Source: Nanobdellati archaeon (GTDB taxonomy: Archaea; EX4484-52; WAPT01). Taken from it: DNA of 33,838 nucleotides. The stretch is from contig WAPT01000012.1 of assembly GCA_015520605.1 (NCBI GenBank), positions 1 through 33,838 of the forward strand, read 5' to 3'. Each line of letters starts with the position of its first letter. The first letter of the stretch is position 1. Of this stretch, positions 18,729-27,906 are shown one piece after another. Made by a program: the position numbers and the translations under genes. Under the pieces are notes generated by a model. The model had not been told where the DNA came from and did no database searches. It saw only the letters and a program-made list of their open reading frames with translations.

Positions 18729-19426
18729 TGTCTCACCACCCAGGTATAGTTCCTTATTATCTTCTTATCAAATTCCTTATCCTCAGGGTTAAGCACATTT
18801 ACCTTTTCCGGAGGCGTGCTGTAGTGAATGTGGAGCAAGTTCTTAAGCCAGTCCTGATTCACAAAGATGCGCTTTGATTCATAACTCGCCATCCACTCTA
18901 TTTGCTTAACCGCTTCCGTATACCCGTTGCAGACGCCCGGAGTTCTTATGTGTTCAATTGAATAATAATTCACAAGGAGGGGCTTTCTGAGCGCTGCCTG
19001 CAGGTGTATTCCTGCCGGAAAGCTCAGCCATTCATGAGCGTGGATCAAATCTATGTTGCCTTCTTCGTGAAATATGTCTGCAATTACTCTGCTGACCTCC
19101 ATGGACAGCGTGAGAGTCCATGTTAAGGGGGAGTATGCCCTTACGGGATTGGTAACGTAGTGAACCGTAAAGCCTCCGAAATCCTCCCTCTGTCCTGCTT
19201 TCCACGGATCGTACGAAATTACGTGGGTGTTCACACCCCTCGTGGCGAGGTGCTGTGCGATCTCCTTTGTGGTGTAAGATACTTCGTTGCTCATGCGCGG
19301 AAAGAAATCTGGAGTGATGAGCACGACAGTCTTGGGCTTTTTAGAGTACTCTATGTCTCTCTCATCGATACCTAACCTCTTTATTATTTTTTCGGCTATC
19401 CTCTGGCTGAGAAGCTGATCGACCAT
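18704..19426 (-). CDS. stand-alone GT-B N-terminal-domain protein (no C-terminal donor-binding domain)
   Basis: 240 aa: 'VVLITPDFFPRMSNEVSYTTKEIAQHLATRGVNTHVISYDPWKAG...DLIHAHEWLSFPAGIHLQAALRKPLLVNYYSIE'; ends before any E-x7-E region. Overlaps the GT4 ORF by 25 nt. Confidence 0.8.
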   Translation of the reverse strand: MVDQLLSQRIAEKIIKRLGIDERDIEYSKKPKTVVLITPDFFPRMSNEVSYTTKEIAQHLATRGVNTHVISYDPWKAGQREDFGGFTVHYVTNPVRAYSPLTWTLTLSMEVSRVIADIFHEEGNIDLIHAHEWLSFPAGIHLQAALRKPLLVNYYSIEHIRTPGVCNGYTEAVKQIEWMASYESKRIFVNQDWLKNLLHIHYSTPPEKVNVLNPEDKEFDKKIIRNYTWVVRQWREMIEK

Positions 19427-19499
19427 TTCTATCGCACCCTTTCAGATCTTTAAGCGAGTTTTCCTGTCCTGCCATTTTAGATACACTGATTGGATGGAT

Positions 19500-21347
19500 T
19501 TAATCTTTCATCGACCTTTCAACGGCCAGATTGTGCGCTTTTATATAGTTCCACCCGAGCACACCCCAGTCAAAATGCCTCGAAAGCTCAGCAGCATAAT
19601 GTTTACGTCTCCCCATCCTCTCGCGGGTCATCTTAAGCAAGCTGTAAATATGTGCTGCCAGCTCTTCCTCAACCTCATCATCACTCCTTCCCCTCCTCCT
19701 CAGTACGATCACACCACTTTCATTTTTCTGGTTATCTTTGACAAGCTTCATGACCGCCCTTCCGAATCCAGAAAGGTCGGTGGTGATTGCTACAGCCCAG
19801 AGGGCGGCGGTCTCAAGTGGAGTATACCCCCACGGTTCGTAGTAAGATGGAAAGACACCCACGCTGCACCCAAGCACGACGGACTTGTAGTCCATACCCA
19901 TAAGCCTGTCGGTTATGGATAGGTACGCAGGATAGAAAATGACCTTGATTTTGTCCTCCTTCCTGTTGAGAAGTCCCTCGCGCTTGAGAGCTGTGAGTAT
20001 CGCATCCTGACCCTCATCATAACTGAGCATGAAGGGGGTTAGTGGAGCTATACTGTCGCTTCTCGACTGGAAGCAGATGGAGAGCTTTCTCAGCTGTAGC
20101 AACTCCTCCTCGGTGAATAATTCTTTCATGCGTGAAGTCATATCCTGACATCTTCTGTTCGTTATGAGATCCATTATTCTATCATCGAACTTTCTCAGGA
20201 TCTCCTCAACATAGTCCTTTATACCCCTGTAAAGAGATATGTTCTCAAGCACGTCCTGTCTCTCTTCCCTCACACCGGATGGTACGAGTATGAATGCGAA
20301 GTAGTCCGTACGGCACCCCTCCGCTTTTAGCATTCTGTTGACCTTACCCAGAGCTTTTATGAAAATATCTACTCCCTTATTCCTGAACTCGTATCTGCCG
20401 GAGATGAATATGAACCGTGTGTCCTTCGTGTTTATCTCGTAATACGGGCTGAAGTATCCCCTTACAAAATCGATAAGTTTCCGCTTATTTATAATGTGAA
20501 GGAAATTTGCATCTTCTCTTGAGGGAAAATTCCTCATATCAAGCCCGTTCGGAAGCACGAGGTCGGGTTTCCTCCCGAGAATATATAGACATTCCTCGGC
20601 CATAACATCGGAGACGGTTGTGAAGACTGTTGCCAACTCAGCGCACTTCTTTTCAGTCTGGTGCTTTGCCTCCACCCAGAACCTGTAAGCGAGGCTTTCA
20701 TCAACCCTCCCGTTCTCCTTCAGGCCCTGCTCCACCATTTCGTGGAAGTTTGGCAGGTGGTGTGCCAGAGTCCTCCCGAGCATCGTTGCATGGGTTGTGA
20801 AGACAACGGGAGCATCTATTTTTTTCATCCTGAGGTAGAGTAGTGTACCGCCGCTGAGCCATTCGTGAAGGTGAAGGGCAATATAGCATCTTTCCTTATT
20901 CCTGATGTTGCTCAGGATCTTTTCTATCAGCATGCCGCATGCATAGCTCCACATGAGGGGTTCTTCGTAATCCCAGCCTGCTCTTATGGAGTCTATGCCG
21001 TACAGCTCCCAGAACATACCCTTCACAGAATTCTTTATGTCCAGCACGGGCCGGAAGTCCACAAGGATGGTATAAGGATTGCCCGTTATCCTCCACCTTC
21101 CGAATTTGCACGGAATGCCGGCGGAATTCATTTCATCTATGGCCCTCTGCAGGAACTCATGAGGACAGTGCATTTCATCGAACTCCATCCGCGCTTTCTC
21201 CTCGTAGTATGGGCCGATAGTAATGTAGTTTTCACCGTAAACATCCTGCATGAAAGGAGCTTTTGACGCTATAACGGTGTGAATGCCACCTATCTTGTTG
21301 CACACTTCATAGGAAACTTCAAAGACAAAATCTGCCTTTTTTTCCAT
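19500..21347 (-). CDS. GT3-family (eukaryote-type) glycogen synthase
   Basis: 'FEVSYEVCNKIGGIHTVIASKA', 'LHLHEWLSGGTLLYLRMKKIDAPVVFTTHATMLGR', 'FPSYYEPWGYTPLETAALWAVAITTDLSGFG' match GYS-type signatures rather than GT5 GlgA. Confidence 0.88.
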   Translation of the reverse strand: MEKKADFVFEVSYEVCNKIGGIHTVIASKAPFMQDVYGENYITIGPYYEEKARMEFDEMHCPHEFLQRAIDEMNSAGIPCKFGRWRITGNPYTILVDFRPVLDIKNSVKGMFWELYGIDSIRAGWDYEEPLMWSYACGMLIEKILSNIRNKERCYIALHLHEWLSGGTLLYLRMKKIDAPVVFTTHATMLGRTLAHHLPNFHEMVEQGLKENGRVDESLAYRFWVEAKHQTEKKCAELATVFTTVSDVMAEECLYILGRKPDLVLPNGLDMRNFPSREDANFLHIINKRKLIDFVRGYFSPYYEINTKDTRFIFISGRYEFRNKGVDIFIKALGKVNRMLKAEGCRTDYFAFILVPSGVREERQDVLENISLYRGIKDYVEEILRKFDDRIMDLITNRRCQDMTSRMKELFTEEELLQLRKLSICFQSRSDSIAPLTPFMLSYDEGQDAILTALKREGLLNRKEDKIKVIFYPAYLSITDRLMGMDYKSVVLGCSVGVFPSYYEPWGYTPLETAALWAVAITTDLSGFGRAVMKLVKDNQKNESGVIVLRRRGRSDDEVEEELAAHIYSLLKMTRERMGRRKHYAAELSRHFDWGVLGWNYIKAHNLAVERSMKD

Positions 21348-21360
21348 TCAAACCACGATT

Positions 21361-21401
21361 TCATTATTTCTTAGTGACACTTTTCTGTCATTATTTCTAA
21401 G
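21361..21401. promoter_or_regulatory. direct repeat TCATTATTTCTwAG x2 around dyad TGACA-N6-TGTCA in the divergent glycogen promoter
   Basis: Copies at 21361..21374 and 21388..21401 (13/14 identical); dyad at 21375..21390; lies between the GT3 synthase and the debranching enzyme. Confidence 0.5.
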
Positions 21402-21450
21402 GAATTTGAAATTTAACCGAGCTTTATGTGACTATTTTGCGAACATTAAC

Positions 21451-21458
21451 TATATAAG
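21451..21458 (+). promoter_or_regulatory. TATA box of the debranching enzyme gene
   Basis: 'tatataag' ending 23 nt before ATG 21481. Confidence 0.6.
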
Positions 21459-21480
21459 CTTTTCAGCCACCATTTAAAAC

Positions 21481-23562
21481 ATGATGCCACATTTCGTGAT
21501 AAAAGACGAGAGAATTAATGATGTTTTCTACTCACTCTCTGGCAGAAAACTGTTTCTTTACAGGGCGGCCAACAACGGTTTCGTGAACAAGTGGTGCGGG
21601 ATATGGAAACCTCCTTTCAAATTCTACGAATATTTCGCCTTCAGGATCAACGGCGAGTGGCTTTCTCCCCAGAACGTAACCTCACTCAAGTACGCTTATT
21701 ATTTTGCAGCACATAGGTATGAACTGAAATCAAGCGGGAATGCGGATCTGAACGTTACCGAGATTCTGTTCATCCCGAAAGATAAAAGCGCTCTTGTGAC
21801 TCTTCTGAGGCTCGAGAATCTCTCGGGAGAGGAAAAAGAAGTTGAGGTCATGTTGGAAGCGGCCGTAAACATCAGGAGGAAGCAGGAGGAATTCAACCTG
21901 CGGCAGTATGAAAGCACCGTGGAGCAAAAAAGGAAATGTGTACTCGTAAAGTCCGAGGATGATCTGTATGCTTGCTTCGGTACGGATTTTGCTGAAGAGG
22001 CTCTGGAAATAGACCATAATATTATTAACTTCTACAAGGAGCACTACCCTTCTGGAGAGTTCCAAAAATGCTTCATTCCCGTGAATTATTTCGTGAGGAT
22101 GATACTGGCTCCCGGCGAGGTGTACTATTTACCATTCGCGTTTTCAGCCGGGTTTACCAAGAAAGAAGCTATCGATTCTTTTGATGAGAGCATTGCGAAA
22201 TGGCGCGATCTACTTAAGGAAAAAGTGAAACACACTTTAAATTTGCTGGAGAAGAATGTTTTCCTTACTAACGACGAGAGTTTAAACACTCTTTTCAAGA
22301 TCTCGATTTTGAATATAGATTCTTTCATCTATGAGCAGAACGATGAGAATGTTTATTTGGTATCGGGGCTTCCTTGGTTTATCGAAGCTTGGGGCAGGGA
22401 CAATATGTTCTCAGTGCTATCTTTGTTGACTCTCGGAATGGAAAAGGAAGCTGAGCGAGTGCTTCAATTTTTCGCAAGACACACAAAAAACCGTGTGCCA
22501 TGTGTCGTTGTTCCCGAGAAACATAAGATTGATGTGAGTTACCACGGCGCTGATGTCAGCCCTCTGTTCTTGCTTGTTGCAGATGAGTACGAGAAAACTT
22601 GTGGAAAACCTCTTCCAGAAGTCTCACGGGTTGAGAAAAAGGTGATGGCAGGTCTTGAGCTTGAAGACGACCTTGTTTTTCATAAAGGCAACGAGACATG
22701 GATGGATACCCTGATTCGTGGTCCGACCGCTGTAGAAATACAAGGACTATGGATGATTGCACTTAAAAAGAGAGATAAAAAGCTGTACGAGAGGGTGCGC
22801 GCAAGGTTCGTTAGACCGTTCTGGAATAATGATTTTATGTATCCCTTCGATTCCTTTGGAAGGGTTGTGGACGCATCCGTAACCCCAAACTGCCTTATTC
22901 CCGCGCTTTTTGGTGTGTATGAAAGACACGAACTTAAGGCAATCATTCGTAAAATGAAGGAAGTTCTGGAAAGCGATTTTGGAATAAGAACTCTTTCCAA
23001 GGTTGATGTTAAGTACCAGCCGGACAGCTACCACAGGGGTAGTGTGTGGGGGTTCACAACACTGCTCGGTGCAGCCGCATGTTTCAGAAGTGGAGATTAT
23101 CATCACGGAATCATCCTTATGAGAAAACTGTTGCACGATGTTAACCGTGACCACATAGGCTTTGTGGGCGAGACATGGAATGCGGAAAGTAGCCAGTTAA
23201 TTGGAGCCTCAGCACAGTTATGGAGTACTTCACTAATTCCGTTTATAATAGACCGATACCTTATAGGATTAGATGTTGATAACAACCACATCACGTTCCG
23301 CATAACTTTTCCTCCGGGAGTGAGGTTCATTAGAAGAAAAAATGCAAGAATAGCAGGTGTGGGTGTCGATCTGGTCGCGGTTAAGCTCAAAAACACATAC
23401 TGGGTTGAGCTTTCGTTCTCATCTTTACCTCCTCTAAAATGCAGGCTAGTGGTGCCTGAAAATGTGAAAATAATCAGCGTGAATGATAAGGTCTATGAAG
23501 GTAATGTTGCACTCTTCAAACCCCGAAAAAAGAACGTTATCAAATGTTTTCTCAAATGCTAA
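21481..23562 (+). CDS. glycogen debranching enzyme (amylo-alpha-1,6-glucosidase type)
   Basis: 'YLVSGLPWFIEAWGRDNMFSVLSLLTLGM', 'ETWMDTLIRGPTAVEIQGLW', 'YHRGSVWGFTTLLGAAACF', 'FVGETWNAESSQLIGASAQLWS' typical of GDE_C. Confidence 0.92.
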   Translation: MMPHFVIKDERINDVFYSLSGRKLFLYRAANNGFVNKWCGIWKPPFKFYEYFAFRINGEWLSPQNVTSLKYAYYFAAHRYELKSSGNADLNVTEILFIPKDKSALVTLLRLENLSGEEKEVEVMLEAAVNIRRKQEEFNLRQYESTVEQKRKCVLVKSEDDLYACFGTDFAEEALEIDHNIINFYKEHYPSGEFQKCFIPVNYFVRMILAPGEVYYLPFAFSAGFTKKEAIDSFDESIAKWRDLLKEKVKHTLNLLEKNVFLTNDESLNTLFKISILNIDSFIYEQNDENVYLVSGLPWFIEAWGRDNMFSVLSLLTLGMEKEAERVLQFFARHTKNRVPCVVVPEKHKIDVSYHGADVSPLFLLVADEYEKTCGKPLPEVSRVEKKVMAGLELEDDLVFHKGNETWMDTLIRGPTAVEIQGLWMIALKKRDKKLYERVRARFVRPFWNNDFMYPFDSFGRVVDASVTPNCLIPALFGVYERHELKAIIRKMKEVLESDFGIRTLSKVDVKYQPDSYHRGSVWGFTTLLGAAACFRSGDYHHGIILMRKLLHDVNRDHIGFVGETWNAESSQLIGASAQLWSTSLIPFIIDRYLIGLDVDNNHITFRITFPPGVRFIRRKNARIAGVGVDLVAVKLKNTYWVELSFSSLPPLKCRLVVPENVKIISVNDKVYEGNVALFKPRKKNVIKCFLKC

Positions 23563-23574
23563 GGAGGTGGTGAT

Positions 23575-24672
23575 ATGAGGGTAACACTATCTGTGATAAA
23601 AGCGGATGTGGGTGGACTGGTCGGGCACTCACGCGTGCACTACACCCTTATGGAAAAAGCAAGGAAGATACTGGAAGGGAAAAAGAAAGAGGGACTAATA
23701 CTCGATTACAGAGTTATGGCATGCGGTGACGATCTGCAGCTGATCATGACACATACGAGGTTCATTGAAGACGAGGAAATACACAGAACCGCGTGGGAGA
23801 CTTTTCTCGCCGCCACAGAGGTTGCAAAACAGAAAAAGTTATACGGAGCGGGACAGGATCTCCTCAAGGACACGTTCAGCGGAAATATAAAGGGTATGGG
23901 ACCTGGATTCGCGGAGATGTGCTTTGAGGAAAGACCGTCAGAACCCGTGATCGTGTTCATGGCCGATAAGACCGAGCCGGGGGCATGGAACCTTCCGCTG
24001 TTCAGGATGTTCGCGGATCCGTTCAACACAGCAGGGCTTGTGATAGACCCGAAAATGCACGATGGCTTTGTTTTTGAGGTTCACGATGTCATAGAACACA
24101 GGAAAATAAAGTTGAGAACTCCTGAAGAAACATACGACCTGCTTGCACTGATAGGCCAGCCCGGAAGATACGTCATTAAGTCAGTATTCAGAAAGAGCGA
24201 CGGAGAGATCGCAGCCGTCACATCAACTCAGAGATTGAATATAATGGCGGGAAGGTACGTGGGCAAAGACGATCCAGTTATGATAGTCAGGTGTCAGAGC
24301 GGTTTCCCCGCTGTTGGTGAGGTGCTTGAGCCCTTTGCATTTCCGCACCTTGTTGCCGGATGGATGAGGGGAAGTCACCACGGCCCGCTGATGCCCGTCG
24401 GCTTTACAAACGCACACCCAACAAGGTTTGATGGACCACCGAGAGTTATATCTGCGGGATTCCAGCTTTGCAACGGATTGCTTGACGGTCCGATAGACAT
24501 GTTCGATGACCCAGCATTCGACAGAGCGAGAGAAATGGCAAATAGGATAGCTGACTACATAAGAAGGCACGGGCCCTTTGAGCCGCACAGGTTGAGCGCT
24601 GACGAGATGGAGTACACCACACTGCCCCATGTGCTCGAGAAGTTCAAGGACAGGTTCGAGAAACTGGAGTGA
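23575..24672 (+). CDS. fbp: bifunctional fructose-1,6-bisphosphate aldolase/phosphatase (archaeal)
   Basis: 'TLSVIKADVGGLVGHSRVH', 'DDLQLIMTH', 'GMGPGFAEMCFEERPSEPVIVFMADKTEPGAWNLPLFRMFADPFNTAGLVIDP' strongly diagnostic. Confidence 0.97.
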   Translation: MRVTLSVIKADVGGLVGHSRVHYTLMEKARKILEGKKKEGLILDYRVMACGDDLQLIMTHTRFIEDEEIHRTAWETFLAATEVAKQKKLYGAGQDLLKDTFSGNIKGMGPGFAEMCFEERPSEPVIVFMADKTEPGAWNLPLFRMFADPFNTAGLVIDPKMHDGFVFEVHDVIEHRKIKLRTPEETYDLLALIGQPGRYVIKSVFRKSDGEIAAVTSTQRLNIMAGRYVGKDDPVMIVRCQSGFPAVGEVLEPFAFPHLVAGWMRGSHHGPLMPVGFTNAHPTRFDGPPRVISAGFQLCNGLLDGPIDMFDDPAFDRAREMANRIADYIRRHGPFEPHRLSADEMEYTTLPHVLEKFKDRFEKLE

Positions 24673-24712
24673 AAGATATAACCTCGCCTTGGCGCATCTG
24701 TCGTGATACTCC

Positions 24713-24738
24713 CATTTTTTATTTTTTATTTTCTCACT
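24713..24738 (+). terminator. T-rich terminator after fbp
   Basis: 'cattttttattttttattttctcact' in the short gap after fbp. Confidence 0.45.
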
Positions 24739-24790
24739 TTTTCTTAAGACCATAATCTTTTGAAATAGAGCAGGTTGGAGGTGTGGTCGA

Positions 24791-26158
24791 ATGAAGACTT
24801 TACCCTCAATTTTCAAAGCATACGATATCAGGGGAGTTTATCCCAATGAGCTGAATGAGGAGATTGCATATAAGGTGGGAAACATCTTTGCTCAGTTTTT
24901 GAACGCGAAGGAACTCGGGGTTATAGGGGATTATCGTGTCAGCACGCCGGCTCTCAAAAAAAAGCTTGTAGAAGGTATGGTGGATGCAGGGAGCGACGTC
25001 ATAGATTTGGGGCACGGGCCAACCCCGCTCATGTATTTCAGCGTGGTTAAGCTCAACATCGATGGCGGTGTTGCCGTTACGGCAAGCCACAATCCTCCTG
25101 AATACAATGGATTCAAGCTGACCAGAGAGAAGGCAATACCAGTATATGCCGAGAATGGAATTTACGAGATCGGGAGGATGGTGGTTGATGACAGAGTAAA
25201 AAGAGCAGAAAAGAAAGGCAACATTCAGCAAAAGAACATGGTGGAGGAGTACGTGAAAGATGTGGTTTCAAGGATAAGCCTCGGGAGAACGCTGAATGTT
25301 ATAGTGGATACGGGCAACGGAGCTTGTGCGGACATTCCGGAAAAGATACTGAAGGCTCTCGGATGTAAGGTTAAGACAATTTTTAAAGAGCCGAACGGAG
25401 AGTTTCCGAACCATATAGCGGATCCGCTCAAAGTTGAGACGCTGAAATGGCTGCAGGAGGAAGTTGTGAGGGAAAATGCGGATCTGGGTATAGCGTTTGA
25501 CGGGGACGGAGACAGAGTGGGACTCGTGGATGAAAGAGGTAATGTGGTCTCGCAAGATCACATACTGATGATGCTGGTGAAGCAGGCTCTCGAGCGCAGG
25601 AAGGGTTATGTTGTGTTTGAGGTGAGAACATCCAGAGCTGTGATCAATTTTGCTGAAGAGCTTGGCGGTAAGCCGATCATAACGAGAGTGGGCCACGCGT
25701 ACATAGTTGATGAGATAATGAAACGCGATGCCGTATTTGGCGGGGAACTTTCTGGACATATCTATCTGCCTTACTGCTATTATCCGTTTGACGATGGAAT
25801 TTTTGCGGCGATGAAGCTGGTGGAGTTCGTGAGCAATATTGATGAGCCACTTTCGAAGTTTGTGGAAAAGCTGCCAGTGCCAATAACCACTCCGGAAATA
25901 CACATTAAAGTAAAGGAGGAGAACAAGTGGAAGATCATGGACGCCTTCAGAGAGGAGCTTGAGAAAAGAGCTTACAATATCAACACCCTTGATGGAGTGA
26001 GGGTGGATTTCGAAGACGGTTGGGGTATAGTAAGGCCATCAAACACCGAGCCCATGATAAAGTGCAGGTTTGAAGCCGAAAGCGAGGAGGCTCTGGAAAG
26101 AATAAAAGACAACATTATGAGCATTCTTGAAGATGTTATTAAAAAGTTTGAAGGATGA
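24791..26158 (+). CDS. phosphomannomutase/phosphoglucomutase
   Basis: 'KAYDIRGVYPNELNEEIAYKVG', 'GGVAVTASHNPPEYNGFKL', 'IAFDGDGDRVGLVDERG', 'GGELSGHIYLP', 'RPSNTEPMIKCRFEA'. Confidence 0.96.
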   Translation: MKTLPSIFKAYDIRGVYPNELNEEIAYKVGNIFAQFLNAKELGVIGDYRVSTPALKKKLVEGMVDAGSDVIDLGHGPTPLMYFSVVKLNIDGGVAVTASHNPPEYNGFKLTREKAIPVYAENGIYEIGRMVVDDRVKRAEKKGNIQQKNMVEEYVKDVVSRISLGRTLNVIVDTGNGACADIPEKILKALGCKVKTIFKEPNGEFPNHIADPLKVETLKWLQEEVVRENADLGIAFDGDGDRVGLVDERGNVVSQDHILMMLVKQALERRKGYVVFEVRTSRAVINFAEELGGKPIITRVGHAYIVDEIMKRDAVFGGELSGHIYLPYCYYPFDDGIFAAMKLVEFVSNIDEPLSKFVEKLPVPITTPEIHIKVKEENKWKIMDAFREELEKRAYNINTLDGVRVDFEDGWGIVRPSNTEPMIKCRFEAESEEALERIKDNIMSILEDVIKKFEG

Positions 26159-26167
26159 TATATCCTT

Positions 26168-27328
26168 TCATTTCCCCATAAGTTCGTCCTTCCACCGGGT
26201 AAGGAGGGATGCAAAGACGAACGGCACAAGCAGAGTTGAGAGAGAAGAGGCGGCAACGAAAGCGCTGTAAAGTGATAGATCTATAACTCTATTCTTTAGG
26301 AGAAGCTTGGCAACCACGAGACTCGTGCTGAACCTCACACATAACCCTGTACCGACAACAAGCTTCTCTTTCAAATTCAACCTATCTGTCCCTCCCACAA
26401 TCACCGAGAGATACTTGCTAATGACCGCAACGCCAAAGATGGCAAGTGTCAGCATCGGGCAGGAGACGACCTTTCCCAGATCCATGCTGACCCCGACCAC
26501 AAAGAAAAACAGGAGCGCAAAAAACCCATAGGTAAGGGCTCTTACTTTCATTTCAATATCGCTTTTTAAGCTGGGTGTCAGGATGTTCCCGCACACGATT
26601 CCCGCGAGTATGGCCCCTACTGCTTCCACACTCCCGTACTGACCGATGCTAACATACCCGAAGAAGATGAACATACACAACCCAAGTATGAGGTATTTCA
26701 TTTCGGAACTACGTATTCTTTTCTCGATAAATTTACGTGATTTTAAAAGAACAAGGGTAATACCAATCAGAACAGTCAGAGAAACTAGGCCTTCCTCAAC
26801 GATATTCGTTATGTTGGCGCTAACAAGGAACGATGCGAGAATTATTGCAATTATTTCGAAAATATCATCGAGAGTTCCTGCACCAACCACAACTTCACCG
26901 ACTTTGGTGTTGGTGATCCCGAACTCATCCAGGATGGGAACAAGTATCTCCTCACCCACGGTGGCAAGCGCGAGAGAAATGACAAAAGCAACACTTAGAG
27001 AATAGTGAAAAAAGCATGTTAACAGTGCGGTGCCTGCCAAACTGCTTGCGAGAATGGTGAACACAGTTAAAGAGGTTATGTACCCGCCCAGCTGTTTTAT
27101 CTCAGTAAGATTTATTTCGTATCCGATTATGTAAAGAAGGAAGAGCATACCAAGCTCGGAAAGCTGTGCCAAGTAATTCATGTTCTTGGCTAAGTTGTTG
27201 TGTGTGACGGACAAGATGGCGCCGAGTAAAAAGGATCCGAAAATCCAAGGTATTCTGAATTTTTCCAGCACAACCCCTATGACAATAGTTGCGAAATACA
27301 TTACGGCCAGAAGGGTGAACAAATCCAT
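26168..27328 (-). CDS. cation:proton antiporter, CPA2/KefB-like membrane domain
   Basis: About 11-12 TM helices; 'LLGAILSVTHNNLA', 'LGMLFLLYIIGYEINL', 'VGAGTLDDIFEIIAIIL', 'FFFVVGVSMDL'. Confidence 0.88.
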   Translation of the reverse strand: MDLFTLLAVMYFATIVIGVVLEKFRIPWIFGSFLLGAILSVTHNNLAKNMNYLAQLSELGMLFLLYIIGYEINLTEIKQLGGYITSLTVFTILASSLAGTALLTCFFHYSLSVAFVISLALATVGEEILVPILDEFGITNTKVGEVVVGAGTLDDIFEIIAIILASFLVSANITNIVEEGLVSLTVLIGITLVLLKSRKFIEKRIRSSEMKYLILGLCMFIFFGYVSIGQYGSVEAVGAILAGIVCGNILTPSLKSDIEMKVRALTYGFFALLFFFVVGVSMDLGKVVSCPMLTLAIFGVAVISKYLSVIVGGTDRLNLKEKLVVGTGLCVRFSTSLVVAKLLLKNRVIDLSLYSAFVAASSLSTLLVPFVFASLLTRWKDELMGK

Positions 27329-27539
27329 AACATAAGGTGATACATTAACTAATATAAAAATCTTTCAACATTTCACGTGCTGTTTCCTGCTTTTTCCTGC
27401 TTTAAAACATGATTTTTAACACAGGCCATGGGTGTTTGTGTCAGAAATATATCTCAAGAGTTTCACTGGCGGGAAGAAAATAATTTTTAAGTTTTCCGTG
27501 CAATCAAATTGGAAAAGCAAAATTACGGGTGATCGGGGC

Positions 27540-27713
27540 ATGAGACATCCCGTAGTGGATTCGAGTACGGGTAGGGTTTACATCGATCCAGTTAACGGTT
27601 TTTATGTCGAACACTGCAGTAGAAATCCGGAGAAGTTTCAAAATAAAGTGGAACAGTATCGGCCAGAGTTCCAAAAGGAAGGTGTGGTGGGTATAAAACA
27701 CCTTGTGTTGTAA
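27540..27713 (+). CDS. small uncharacterised protein (57 aa)
   Basis: MRHPVVDSSTGRVYIDPVNGFYVEHCSRNPEKFQNKVEQYRPEFQKEGVVGIKHLVL; 'ggtgatcgggg' upstream of the ATG and an AT-rich promoter-like stretch at about 27480-27495. The ORF track opens at 27432. Confidence 0.4.
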   Translation: MRHPVVDSSTGRVYIDPVNGFYVEHCSRNPEKFQNKVEQYRPEFQKEGVVGIKHLVL

Positions 27714-27753
27714 ATCCTGAAGAGAACATTTCTATCTTAGATCCTGCTGTGAG

Positions 27754-27796
27754 ATTCTATAGGGTTTAGATTCCATAGGGTTTTTATTCTATGGGG
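27754..27796. repeat. three degenerate about 16-bp tandem repeats (ATTCYATAGGGTTTnn)
   Basis: Copies start at 27754 (attctatagggttt), 27770 (attccatagggttttt) and 27786 (attctatgggg); CCATAG/CTATGG also forms a dyad (27773..27794). Confidence 0.7.
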
Positions 27797-27906
27797 AACG
27801 AGGGACTAAGCCGGCGGGTCAATGAACTACGTTAAACACGGCAATGCGGTCACGAGAATGAGACGTTTCCGTAAGATTTATTATCGCTTCTGTTCTACAA
27901 AGTCCT

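Noticed and set aside
27384-27404. Direct repeat tttcctgctt-tttcctgctt
   Set aside because: Only two 10-bp low-complexity pyrimidine units; probably chance or terminator-like sequence for a neighbouring gene.
27714-27840. IS200/IS605 right end or omega-RNA-like remnant near 'gggactaagccggcgggtcaatgaactacg'
   Set aside because: Only a vague resemblance; no transposase/TnpB ORF and no defined end or target site visible.
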